Of a DNA stretch of 64,000 nucleotides, positions 1 to 11,550 are shown in pieces; the first letter of the stretch is position 1; each line of letters opens with the position of its first letter. The DNA is from Henricia sp. BOLD:AAB3569 (lineage: Eukaryota > Echinodermata > Asteroidea > Spinulosida > Echinasteridae). The notes below the pieces were generated by a model. That model saw nothing but the letters and a program-made list of their open reading frames with translations. It was not told the origin of the DNA and searched no databases. A program made the translations under genes and the position numbers. The stretch lies in contig JBBELK010000943.1 of the NCBI GenBank assembly GCA_037783545.1, forward strand, positions 42,625 through 106,624, in the 5' to 3' direction.

Positions 1-1195
1 TTTAGGGACAAGTGCGCAATATTGAGTCTTTGGAGCATGCAAAATTTGAAGTTCGTCGGAACATTTTTCGACCTCCAAATTTGCCGACGTTTGGACCACA
101 CTTTGACCAAAATCCCGTCCCAAACTGGGCCGTGTCAACGACAGTCCGAAGGACTGAGCATGCGCACGAGTCAGGAGTACACCAAAGAGGTGTGTACAGA
201 CAGCCACAGGTTGCGGGAGCATCCAGGAAGCGCCAACCCCTATTTTTTTTCTAAACTCTGAAATTTCTCTGCCATTTCCCGGCGAAAGTATGTCAATTTT
301 TTAGGACAAGTGCGCAATATAGAGTCTTTGGAGCATGCAAAATTTGAAGTTCGTCGGAACATTTTTCGACCTCCAAATTTGCCGACGTTTGGACCACACT
401 TTGACCAAAATCCCGTCCCAAACTGGGCCGTGTCAACGACAGTCCGAAGGACTGAGCATGCGCACGAGTCAGGAGTACACCAAAGAGGTGTGTACAGACA
501 GCCACAGGTTGCGGGAGCATCCAGGAAGCGCCAACCCCTATTTTTTTCTAAACTCTGAAATTTCTCTGCCATTTCCCCGGCGAAAGTCTGTCAATTTTTT
601 AGGACAAAGTGCGCAATATAGAGTCTTTGGAGCATGCAAAATTTGAAGTTCGTCGGAACATTTTTCGACCTCCAAATTTGCCGACGTTTGGACCACACTT
701 TGACCAAAATCCGTCCCAAACTGGGCCGTGTCAACGACAGTCCGAAGGACTGAGCATGCGCACGAGTCAGGAGTACACCAAAGAGGTGTGTACAGACAGC
801 CACAGGTTGCGGGAGCATCCAGGAAGCGCCACCCCTTTTTTTTTCTAAACTCTGAAATTTCTCTGCCATTTCCCGGCGAAAGTCTGTCAATTTTTTAGGA
901 CAAGTGCGCAATATAGAGTCTTTGGAGCATGCAAAATTTGAAGTTCGTCGGAACATTGTTCGACATCCAAATTTGCCGACGTTTGGACCACACTTTGACC
1001 AAAATCCCGTCCCAAACTGGGCCGTGTCAACGACAGTCCGAAGAACTGAGCAATGCGCACGAGTCAGGAGTACACCAAAGAGGTGTGTACAGACAGCCAC
1101 AGGTTGCGGGAGCATCCAGGAAGCGCCAACCCCCTTTTTTTTTCTAAACTCTAAAATTTATCTGCCATTTCCCGGCGAAAGTCTGTCAATTTTTT

Positions 1196-1491
1196 AGGAC
1201 AAGTGCGCAATATAGAGTCTTTGGAGCATGCAAAATTTGAAGTTCGTCGGAACATTTTTCGACCTCCAAATTTGCCGACGTTTGGACCACACTTTGACCA
1301 AAATCCCGTCCAAACTGGGCCGTGTCAACGACAGTCCGAAGGACTGAGCATGCGCACGAGTCAGGAGTACACCAAAGAGGTGTGTACAGACAGCCACAGG
1401 TTGCGGGAGCAACCAGGAAGCGACAACCCCTTTTTTTTTCTAAACTCTGAAATTTCTCTGCCATTTCCCGGCGAAAGTATGTCAATTTTTT
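1196..1491 (+). repeat. Monomer pair copy A (shares three rare variants with 3,561-3,853)
   Basis: This unit carries CCCGTCCAAAC (one C lost), AGCAACCAGG for AGCATCCAGG and GCGACAACC for GCGCCAACC, and ends in GTATGTC. The unit at 3,561-3,853 carries the same set. They lie 2,365 bp (eight monomers) apart and must derive from a shared recent ancestor, although their immediate neighbours do not match as clearly. Confidence 0.7.
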
Positions 1492-3560
1492 AGGACAAGT
1501 GCGCAATATTGAGTCTTTGGAGCATGCAAAATTTGAAGTTCGTCGGAACATTTTTCGACCTCCAAATTTGCCGACGTTTGGACCACACTTTGACCAAAAT
1601 CCCGTCCCAAACTGGGCCGTGTCAACGACAGTCCGAAGGACTGAGCATGCGCACGAGTCAGGAGTACACCAAAGAGGTGTGTACAGACAGCCACAGGTTG
1701 CGGGAGCATCCAGGAAGCGCCAACCCCTTTTTTTTCTAAACTCTGAAATTTCTCTGCCATTTCCCGGCGAAAGTCTGTCAATTTTTTAGGACAAGTGCGC
1801 AATATAGAGTCTTTGGAGCATGCAAAATTTGAAGTTCGTCGGAACATTTTTCGACCTCCAAATTTGCCGACGTTTGGACCACACTTTGACCAAAATCCCG
1901 TCCCAAACTGGGCCGTGTCAACGACAGTCCGAAGGACTGAGCATGCGCACGAGTCAGGAGTACACCAAAGAGGTGTGTACAGACAGCCACAGGTTGCGGG
2001 AGCATCCAGGAAGCGCCAACCCCTTTTTTTTTCTAAACTCTGAAATTTCTCTGCCATTTCCCGGCGAAAGTCTGTCAATTTTTTAGGACAAGTGCGCAAT
2101 ATAGAGTCTTTGGAGCATGCAAAATTTGAAGTTCGTCGGAACATTTTTCGACCTCCAAATTTGCCGACGTTTGGACCACACTTTGACCAAAATCCCGTCC
2201 CAAACTGGGCCGTGTCAACGACAGTCCGAATGACTGAGCATGCGCACGAGTCAGTAGTACACCAAAGAGGTGTGTACAGACAGCCACAGGTTGCGGGAGC
2301 ATCCAGGAAGCGCCAACCCCTTTTTTTTCTAAACTCTGAAATTTCTCTGCCATTTCCCGGCGAAAGTCTGTCAATTTTTTAGGACAAGTGCGCAATATAG
2401 AGTCTTTGGAGCATGCACAATTTGAAGTTCGTCGGAACATTTTTCGACCTCCAAATTTGCCGACGTTTGGACCACACTTTGACCAAAATCCCGTCCCAAA
2501 CTGGGCCGTGTCAACGACAGTCCGAAGGACTGAGCATGCGCACGAGTCAGGAGTACACCAAAGAGGTGTGTACAGACAGCCACAGGTTGCGGGAGCATCC
2601 AGGAAGCGCCAACCCCTTTTGTTTCTAACTCTGAAATTTCTCTGCCATTTCCCGGCGAAAGTCTGTCAATTTGTTAGGACAAGTGCGCAATATAGAGTCT
2701 TTGGAGCATGCAAAATTTGAAGTTCGTCGGAACATTTTTCGACCTCCAAATTTGCCGACGTTTGGACCACACTTTGACCAAAATCCCGTCCCAAACTGGG
2801 CCGTGTCAACGACAGTCCGAAGGACTGAGCATGCGCACGAGTCAGGAGTACACCAAAGATGTGTACAGACAGCCACAGGTTGCGGGAGCATCCAGGAAGC
2901 GCCAACCCCTTTTTTTTTCTAAACTCTGAAATTTCTCTGCCATTTCCCGGCGAAAGTCTGTCAATTTTTTAGGACAAGTGCGCAATATAGAGTCTTTGGA
3001 GCATGCAAAATTTGAAGTTCGTCGGAACATTTTTCGACATCCAAATTTGCCGACGTTTGGACCACACTTTGACCAAAATCCCGTCCCAAACTGGGCCGTG
3101 TCAACGACAGTCCGAAGGACTGAGCATGCGCACGAGTCAGGAGTACACCAAAGAGGTGTGTACAGACAGCCACAGGTTGCGGGAGCATCCAGGAAGCGCC
3201 AACCCCTTTTTTTTTCTAACTCTGAAATTTCTCTGCCATTTCCCGGCGAAAGTCTGTCAATTTTTTAGGACAAGTGCGCAATATAGAGTCTTTGGAGCAT
3301 GCAAAATTTGAAGTTCGTCGGAACATTTTTCGACCTCCAAATTTGCCGACGTTTGGACCACACTTTGACCAAAATCCCGTCCCAAACTGGGCGTGTCAAC
3401 GACAGTCCGAATGACTGAGCATGCGCACGAGTCAGGAGTACACCAAAGAGGTGTCTACAGACAGCCACAGGTTGCGGGAGCATCCAGGAAGCGCCAACCC
3501 TTTTTTTTCTAAACTCTGAAATTTCTCTGCCATTTCCCGGCGAAAGTCTGTCAATTTTTT

Positions 3561-3853
3561 AGGACAAGTGCGCAATATAGAGTCTTTGGAGCATGCAAAA
3601 TTTGAAGTTCGTCGGAACATTTTTCGACCTCCAAATTTGCCGACGTTTGGACCACACTTTGACCAAAATCCCGTCCAAACTGGGCCGTGTCAACGACAGT
3701 CCGAAGGACTGAGCATGCGCACGAGTCAGGAGTACACCAAAGAGGTGTGTACAGACAGCCACAGGTTGCGGAGCAACCAGGAAGCGACAACCCCTTTTTT
3801 TCTAAACTCTGAAATTTCTCTGCCATTTCCCGGCGAAAGTATGTCAATTTTTT
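3561..3853 (+). repeat. Monomer pair copy B (shares three rare variants with 1,196-1,491)
   Basis: Same rare set as the unit at 1,196-1,491: lost C in CCCGTCCAAAC, AGCAACCAGG, GCGACAACC and terminal GTATGTC. It differs by small deletions in the TTGCGGGAGC segment and the T-run, which may be reading errors. Confidence 0.7.
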
Positions 3854-6800
3854 AGGACAAGTGCGCAATATAGAGTCTTTGGAGCATGCAAAATTTGAAG
3901 TTCGTCGGAACATTTTTCGACCTCCAAATTTGCCGACGTTTGGACCACACTTTGACCAAAATCCCGTCCCAAACTGGGCCGTGTCAACGACAGTCCGAAG
4001 GACTGAGCATGCGCACGAGTCAGGAGTACACCAAAGAGGTGTGTACAGACAGCCACAGGTTGCGGGAGCATCCAGGAAGCGCCAACCCCTTTTTTTCTAA
4101 ACTCTGAAATTTCTCTGCCATTTCCCGGCGAAAGTCTGTCAATTTTTTAGGACGCAATATAGAGTCTTTGGAGCATGCAGAATTTGAAGTTCGTCGGAAC
4201 ATTTTTCGACCTCCAAATTTGCCGACGTTTGGACTCACACTTTGACCAAAATCCCGTCCCAAACTGGGCCGTGTCAACGACAGTCCGAAGGACTGAGCAT
4301 GCGCACGAGTCAGGAGTACACTAGAGAGGTGTGTACAGACAGCCACAGGTTGCGGGAGCATCCAGGAAGCGCCAACCCCTTTTTTTTCTAAACTCTGAAA
4401 TTTCTCTGCCATTTCCCGCGAAAGTATGTCAATGTTTTAGGACAAGTGCGCAATATAGAGTCTTTGGAGCATGCAAAATTTGAAGTTCGTCGGAACATTT
4501 TTCGACCTCCAAATTTGCCGACGTTTGGACCACACTTTGACCAGAAAATCCCGTCCCAAACTGGGCCCGTGTCAACGACAGTCCGAAGGACTGAGCATGC
4601 GCACGAGTCAGGAGTACACCAAAGAGGTGTGTACAGACAGCCACAGGTTGCGGGAGCATCCAGGAAGCGCCAACCCCTTTTTTTTCTAAACTCTGAAATT
4701 TCTCTGCCATTTCCGGGCGAAAGTCTGTCAATTTTTTAGGACAAGTGCGCAATATAGAGTCTTTAGAGCATGCAAAATTTGAAGTTCGTCGGAACATTTT
4801 TCGACCTCCAAATTTGCCGACGTTTGGACCACACTTTGACCAAAATCCCGTCCCAAACTGGGCCGTGTCAACGACAGTCCGAAGGACTGAGCATGCGCAC
4901 GAGTCAGGAGTACACCAAAGAGGTGTGTACAGACAGCCACAGGTTGCGGGAGCATCCAGGAAGCGCCAACCCCTTTTTTTTCTAAACTCTGAAATTTCTC
5001 TGCCATTTCCCGGCGAAAGTCTGTCAATTTTTTAGGACAAGTGCGCAATATAGAGTCTTTGGAGCATGCAAAATTTGAATTTCGTCGGAACATTTTTCGA
5101 CCTCCAAATTTGCCGACGTTTGGACCACACTTTGATCAAAATCCCGTCCCAAACTGGGCCGTGTCAACGACAGTCCGAAGGACTGAGCATGCGCACGAGT
5201 CAGGAGTACACAAAGAGGTGTGTACAGACAGCCACAGGTTGCGGGAGCATCCAGGAAGCGCCAACACCCCTTTTTTTCTAAACTCTGAAATTTCTCTGCC
5301 ATTTCCCGGCGAAAGTCTGTTTATTTTTTAGGACAAGTGCGCAATATAGAGTCTTTGGAGCATGCAAAATTTGAAGTTCGTCGGAACATTTTCGACCCTC
5401 CAAATTTGCCGACGTTTGGACCACACTTTGACCAAAATCCCGTCCCAAACTGGGCCCGTGTCAACGACAGTCCGAAGGACTGAGCATGCGCACGAGTCAG
5501 GAGTACACCAAAGAGGTGTGTACAGACAGCCACAGGTTGCGGGAGCATCCAGGAAGCGCCAACCCCTTTTTTTTCTAAACTCTGAAATTTCTCTGCCATT
5601 TCCCGGCGAAAGTCTGTCAATTTTTTAGGACAAGTGCGGCAATATAGAGTCTTTGGAGCATGCAAAATTTGAAGTTCGTCGGAACATTTTTCGACCTCCA
5701 AATTTGCCGACGTTTGGACCACACTTTGACCAAAATCCCGTCCCAAACTGGGCCGTGTCAACGACAGTCCGAAGGACTGAGCATGCGCACGAGTTCAGCA
5801 GTACACCAAAGAGGTGTGTACAGACAGCCACAGGTTGCGGGAGCAACCAGGAAGCGCCAACCCCTTTTTTTTCTAAACTCTGAAATTTCTCTGCCATTTC
5901 CCGGCGAAAGTCTGTCAATTTTGTAGGACAAGTGCGCAATATAGAGTCTTTGGAGCATGCAAAATTTGAAGTTCGTCGGAACATTTTTCGACCTCCAAAT
6001 TTGCCGACGTTTGGACCACACTTTGACCAAAATCCCGTCCCAAACTGGGCCGTGTCAACGACAGTCCGAAGGACTGAGCATGCGCACGAGTCAGGAGTAC
6101 ACCAAAGAGGTGTGTACAGACAGCCACAGGTTGCGGGAGCATCCAGGAAGCGCCAACCCCTTTTTTTTCTTCTAAACTCTGAAATTTCTCTGCCATTTCC
6201 CGGCGAAAGTCTGTCAATTTTTTAGGACAAGTGCGCAATATAGAGTCTTTGGAGCATGCAAAATTTGAAGTTCGTCGGAACATTTTTCGACCTCCAAATT
6301 TGCCGACGTTTGGACCACACTTTGACCAAATCCCGTCCCAAACTGGGCCGTGTCAACGACAGTCCGAAGGACTGAGCATGCGCACGAGTCAGGAGTACAC
6401 CAAAGAGGTGTGTACAGAAAGCCACAGGTTGCGGGAGCATCCAGGAAGCGCCAACCCCTTTTTTTTCTAAACTCTGAAATTTCTCTGCCATTTCCCGGCG
6501 AAAGTCTGTCAATTTGTTAGGACAAGTGCGCAATATAGAGTCTTTGGAGCATGCAAAATTTGAAGTTCGTCGGAACATTTTTCGACCTCCAAATTTGCCG
6601 ACGTTTGGACCACACTTTGACCTAAATCCCGTCCCAAACTGGGCCGTGTCAACGACAGTCCGAAGGACTGAGCATGCGCACGAGTCAGGAGTACACCAAA
6701 GAGGTGTGTACAGACAGCCACAGGTTGCGGGAGCATCCAGGAAGCGCCAACCCCTTTTTTTTTCTAAACTCTGAAATTTCTCTGCCATTTCCCGGCGAAA

Positions 6801-9800
6801 GTCTGTCAATTTGTTAGGACAAGTGCGCAATATAGAGTCTTTGGAGCATGCAAAATTTGAAGTTCGTCGGAACATTTTTTCAACCTCCAAATTTGCCGAC
6901 GTTTGGACCACACTTTGACCAAAATCCCGTCCCAAACTGGGCCGTGTCAACGACAGTCCGAAGGACTGAGCATGCGCACGAGTCAGGAGTACACCAAAGA
7001 GGTGTGTACAGACAGCCACAGGTTGCGGGAGCATCCAGGAAGCGCCAACCCCTTTTTTTCTAAACTCTGAAATTTCTCTGCCATTTCCGGCGAAAGTCTG
7101 TCAATTTTTTAGGACAAGTGCGCAATATAGAGTCTTTGGAGCATGCAAAATTTGAAGTTCGTCGGAACATTTTCGACCTCCAAATTTGCCGACGTTTGGA
7201 CCACACTTTGACCAAAATCCCGTCCCAAACTGGGCCGTGTCAACGACAGTCCGAAGGACTGAGCATGCACACGAGTCAGGAGTACACCAAAGAGGTGTGT
7301 ACAGACAGCCACAGGTTGCGGGAGCATCCAGGAAGCGCCAACCCCTTTTTTTTTCTAAACTCTTAAATTTCTCTGCCATTTCCCGGCGAAAGTCTGTCAA
7401 TTTTTTAGGACAAGTGCGCAATATAGAGTCTTTGGAGCATGCAAAATTTGAAGTTCGTCGGAACATTTTCGACCTCCAAATTTGCCGACGTTTGGACCAC
7501 ACTTTGACCAAAATCCCGTCCCAAACTGGGCCGTGTCAACGACAGTCCGAAGGACTGAGCATGCACACGAGTCAGGAGTACACCAAAGAGGTGTGTACAG
7601 ACAGCCACAGGTTGCGGGAGCATCCAGGAAGCGCCAACCCCTTTTTTTTCTAAACTCTGAAATTTATCTGCCATTTCCCGGCGAAAGTCTGTCAATTTTT
7701 TAGGACAAGTGCGCAATATAGAGTCTTTGGAGCATGCAAAATTTGAAGTTCGTCGGAACATTTTTCGACCTCCAAATTTGCCGACGTTTGGACCACACTT
7801 TGACCAAAATCCCGTCCCAAACTGGGCCGTGTCAACGACAGTCCGAAGGACTGAGCATGCGCACGAGTCAGGAGTACACCAAAGAGGTGTGTACAGACAG
7901 CCACAGGTTGCGGGAGCATCCAGGAAGCGCCAACCCCTTTTTTTTCTAAACTCTGAAATTTATCTGCCATTTCCCGGCGAAAGTCTGTCAATTTTTTAGG
8001 ACAAGTGCGCAATATAGAGTCTTTGGAGCATGCAAAATTTGAAGTTCGTCGGAACATTTTTCGACCTCCAAATTTGCCGACGTTTGGACCACACTTTGAC
8101 CAAAATCCCGTCCCAAACTGGGCCGTGTCAACGACAGTCCGAAGGACTGAGCATGCGCACGAGTCAGGAGTACACCAAAGAGGTGTGTACAGACAGCCAC
8201 AGGTTGCGGGAGCATCCAGGAAGCGCCAACCCCTTTTTTTTCTAAACTCTGAAATTTCTCTGCCATTTCCCGGCGAAAGTCTGTCAATTCTTTAGGACAA
8301 GTGCGCAATATAGAGTCTTTGGAGCATGCAAAATTTGAAGTTCGTCGGAACATTTTTCGACCTCCAAATTTGCCGACGTTTGGACCACACTTTGACCAAA
8401 ATCCCGTCCCAAACTGGGCCGTGTCAACGACAGTCCGAAGGACTGAGCATGCGCACGAGTCAGGAGTACACCAAAGAGGTGTGTACAGACAGCCACAGGT
8501 TGCGGGAGCATCCAGGAAGCGCCAACCCCTTTTTTTTCTAAACTCTGAAATTTCTCTGCCATTTCCCGGCGAAAGTCTGTCAATTTTTTAGGACAAGTGC
8601 GCAATATAGAGTCTTTGGAGCATGCAAAATTTGAAGTTCGTCGGAACTTTTTTTAAACCTCCAAATTTGCCGACGTTTGGACCACACTTTGACCAAAATC
8701 CCGTCCCAAACTGGGCCGTGTCAACGACAGTCCGAAGGACTGAGCATGCGCACGAGTCAGGAGTACACCAAAGAGGTGTGTACAGACAGCCACAGGTTGC
8801 GGGAGCATCCAGGAAGCGCCAACCCCTTTTTTTTCTAAACTCTGAAATTTCTCTGCCATTTCCCGGCGAAAGTCTGTCAATTTTTTAGGACAAGTGCGCA
8901 ATATAGAGTCTTTGGAGCATGCAAAATTTGAAGTTCGTCGGAACATTGTTCGACCTCCAAATTTGCCGACGTTTGGACCACACTTTGACCAAAATCCCGT
9001 CCCAAACTGGGCCGTGTCAACGACAGTCCGAAGGACTGAGCATGCACACGAGTCAGGAGTACACCAAAGAGGTGTGTACAGACAGCCACAGGTTGCAGGA
9101 GCATCCAGGAAGCGCCAACCCCTTTTTTTCTAAACTCTGAAATTTCTCTGCCATTTCCCGACGAAAGTCTGTCAATTTTATAGGACAAGTGCGCAATATA
9201 GAGTCTTTGGAGCATGCAAAATTTGAAGTTCGTCGGAACATTTTTCGACCTCCAAATTTGCCGACGTTTGGACCACACTTTGACCAAAATCCCGTCCCAA
9301 ACTGGGCCGTGTCAACGACAGTCCGAAGGACTGAGCATGCGCACGAGTCAGGAGTACACCAAAGAGGTGTGTACAGACAGCCACAGGTTGCGGGAGCATC
9401 CAGGAAGCGCCAACCCCTTTTTTTTCTAAACTCTGAAATTTCTCTGCCATTTCCCGGCAAAAGTCTGTCAATTTTTTAGGACAAGTGCGCAATATAGAGT
9501 CTTTGGAGCATGCAAAATTTGAAGTTCGTCGGAACATTTTTCGACCTCCAAATTTGCCGACGTTTGGACCACACTTTGACCAAAATCCCGTCCCAAACTG
9601 GGCCGTGTCAACGACAGTCCGAAGGACTGAGCATGCGCACGAGTCAGGAGTACACCAAAGAGGTGTGTACAGACAGCCACAGGTTGCGGGAGCATCCAGG
9701 AAGCGCCACCCCCTTTTTTTTCTAAACTCTGAAATTTCTCTGCCATTTCCCGGCGAAAGTCTGTCAATTTTTTAGGACAAGTGCGCAATATAGAGTCTTT

Positions 9801-10115
9801 GGAGCATGCAAAATTTGAAGTTCGTCGGAACATTTTTCGACCTCCAAATTTGCCGACGTTTGGACCACACTTTGACCAAAATCCCGTCCCAAACTGGGCC
9901 GTGTCAACGACAGTCCGAAGGACTGAGCATGCACACGAGTCAGGAGTACACCAAAGAGGTGTGTACAGACAGCCACAGGTTGCGGGAGCATCCAGGAAGC
10001 GCCAACCCCTTTTTTTTCTAAACTCTGAAATTTCTCTGCCATTTCCCGGCGAAAGTCTGTCAATTTTTTAGGACAAGTGCGCAATATAGAGTCTTTGGAG
10101 CATGCAAAATTTGAA

Positions 10116-10133
10116 GTTCGTCGGAACATTTTT
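10116..10133 (+). other. Monomer hairpin 1 plus T-run
   Basis: GTTC and GAAC are perfect complements around a 4-base loop GTCG, followed after one A by five Ts. It occurs in nearly every monomer but is missing from the ~214-bp units, whose 26-bp deletion removes its left arm. It looks like a stem followed by a T-run, but I see no gene upstream that it could terminate, so no function is assigned. Confidence 0.6.
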
Positions 10134-10190
10134 CGACCTCCAAATTTGCCGACGTTTGGACCACACTTTGACCAAAATCCCGTCCCAAAC
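10119..10190. other. Overlapping inverted-repeat pairs in monomer core
   Basis: CGTCGG at 10,119-10,124 pairs with CCGACG at 10,149-10,154 across 24 bases. GTTTGG at 10,154-10,159 pairs with CCAAAC at 10,185-10,190 across 25 bases. The 55-bp deletion of the short monomers (positions 72-126) removes the right half of the first pair and all of the second, so short units cannot form either structure. Six-base stems with long loops are weak, and chance is possible for a single monomer; conservation cannot be judged within a homogenised array. Confidence 0.45.
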
Positions 10191-10207
10191 TGGGCCGTGT
10201 CAACGAC

Positions 10208-10220
10208 AGTCCGAAGGACT
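10208..10220. other. Monomer hairpin 2 (AGTCC-GAA-GGACT)
   Basis: A perfect 5-bp stem with a 3-base loop, present in almost all monomers of both arms. It is a local hotspot of observed variants: loop or stem changes GAAT, GAAA, GAGG and GATG are seen at about 2,230, 16,620, 33,303 and 13,768. Most of these break or shift a stem pair, so there is no sign of compensatory change. Confidence 0.55.
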
Positions 10221-10243
10221 GAGCATGCACACGAGTCAGGAGT

Positions 10244-10258
10244 ACACCAAAGAGGTGT
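10244..10258. other. Monomer hairpin 3 (ACACC-AAAGA-GGTGT)
   Basis: A 5-bp stem around the loop AAAGA, extendable with one mismatch or bulge to GTACACC / GGTGTGTAC. It matters because the orientation switch at 42,132-42,146 has the same stem with the loop replaced by its reverse complement, TCTTT. The breakpoint of the window-scale palindrome therefore lies exactly on this element. Confidence 0.7.
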
Positions 10259-11550
10259 GTACAGACAGCCACAGGTTGCGGGAGCATCCAGGAAGCGCCA
10301 ACCCCTTTTTTTTCTAAACTCTGAAATTTATCTGCCATTTCCCGGCGAAAGTCTGTCAATTTTTTAGGACAAGTGCGCAATATAGAGTCTTTGGAGCATG
10401 CAAAATTTGAAGTTCGTCGGAACATTTTTCGACCTCCAAATTTGCCGACGTTTGGACCACACTTTGACCAAAATCCCGTCCCAAACTGGGCCGTGTCAAC
10501 GACAGTCCGAAGGACTGAGCATGCGCACGAGTCAGGAGTACACCAAAGAGGTGTGTACAGACAGCCACAGGTTGCGGGAGCATCCAGGAAGCGCCAACCC
10601 CTTTTTTTTCTAAACTCTGAAATTTCTCTGCCATTTCCCGGCGAAAGTCTGTCAATTTTTTAGGACAAGTGCGCAATATAGAGTCTTTGGAGCATGCAAA
10701 ATTTGAAGTTCGTCGGAACATTTTTCGACCTCCAAATTTGCCGACGTTTGGACCACACTTTGACCAAAATCCCGTCCCAAACTGGGCCGTGTCAACGACA
10801 GTCCGAAGGACTGAGCATGCGCACGAGTCAGGAGTACACCAAAGAGGTGTGTACAGACAGCCACAGGTTGCGGGAGCATCCAGGAAGCGCCAACCCCTTT
10901 TTTTTTCTAAACTCTGAAATTTATCTGCCATTTCCCGGCGAAAGTCTGTCAATTTTTTAGGACAAGTGCGCAATATAGAGTCTTTGGAGCATGCAAAATT
11001 TGAAGTTCGTCGGAACATTTTTCGACCTCCAAATTTGCCGACGTTTGGACCACACTTTGACCAAAATCCCGTCCCAAACTGGGCCGTGTCAACGACAGTC
11101 CGAAGGACTGAGCATGCGCACGAGTCAGGAGTACACCAAAGAGGTGTGTACAGACAGCCACAGGTTGCGGGAGCATCCAGGAAGCGCCAACCCCTTTTTT
11201 TTCTAAACTCTGAAATTTCTCTGCCATTTCCCGGCGAAAGTCTGTCAATTTTTTAGGACAAGTGCGCAATATAGAGTCTTTGGAGCATGCAAAATTTGAA
11301 GTTCGTCGGAACATTTTTCGACCTCCAAATTTGCCGACGTTTGGACCACACTTTGACCAAAATCCCGTCCCAAACTGGGCCGTGTCAACGACAGTCCGAA
11401 GGACTGAGCATGCGCACGAGTCAGGAGTACACCAAAGAGGTGTGTACAGACAGCCACAGGTTGCGGGAGCATCCAGGAAGCGCCAACCCCTTTTTTTTCT
11501 AAACTCTGAAATTTATCTGCCATTTCCCGGCGAAAGTCTGTCAATTTTTT

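Larger units (their letters stand above)
4..7110 (+). repeat. Sub-array 1: full-length monomers with scattered indels
   Basis: About 24 full-length monomers and no 55-bp-deleted ones. Small indels are common, for example loss of AAGTG after AGGAC near 4,152, loss of GG in the AAAGAGGTG segment near 2,860, and single-base losses in C and T runs. Local substitutions include GTATGTC for GTCTGTC (about 287, 1,478, 3,840 and 4,425) and CGACATCC for CGACCTCC (about 963 and 3,036). Two units, 1,196-1,491 and 3,561-3,853, share three rare variants and are recent copies of one another. The indel density exceeds that of the next sub-array, so part of the variation may be residual assembly error. Confidence 0.85.
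10070..10365 (+). repeat. Representative full-length monomer (296 bp)
   Basis: Reference unit for positions quoted elsewhere (monomer position p = base 10,069 + p). Landmarks in order: AGGACAAGTG 1-10; GAGCATGC 29-36; hairpin GTTC-GTCG-GAAC 47-58 followed by T5 at 60-64; CGTCGG 50-55 complementary to CCGACG 80-85; GTTTGG 85-90 complementary to CCAAAC 116-121; hairpin AGTCC-GAA-GGACT 139-151; second GAGCATGC-type octamer 152-159; hairpin ACACC-AAAGA-GGTGT 175-189; CCCC plus T7-9 at 233-245; CCCGGCGAAAG near 272-282; terminal T-run 291-296. Position 160 is A in this unit and usually G elsewhere; 261 is A here and usually C elsewhere. Monomer length is 2 modulo 3, so reading frames rotate from unit to unit and no continuous protein is maintained. 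Confidence 0.93.
10070..11550 (+). repeat. Five-monomer higher-order repeat, copy 1 (1,481 bp)
   Basis: Five monomers whose states at position 160 (A/G) and position 261 (A/C) run A/A, G/C, G/A, G/C, G/A. The third unit has one extra T in its T-run, making it 297 bp. The next 1,481 bp repeat the same five states in the same order with the extra T in the same unit. By eye the two copies are identical or nearly so, which implies a very recent tandem duplication of a five-unit block. Confidence 0.85.

Noticed and set aside
10116..10133. Bacterial-type intrinsic terminator (stem plus T-run)
   Set aside because: The stem is only 4 bp, it recurs in every satellite unit, and no gene precedes it.
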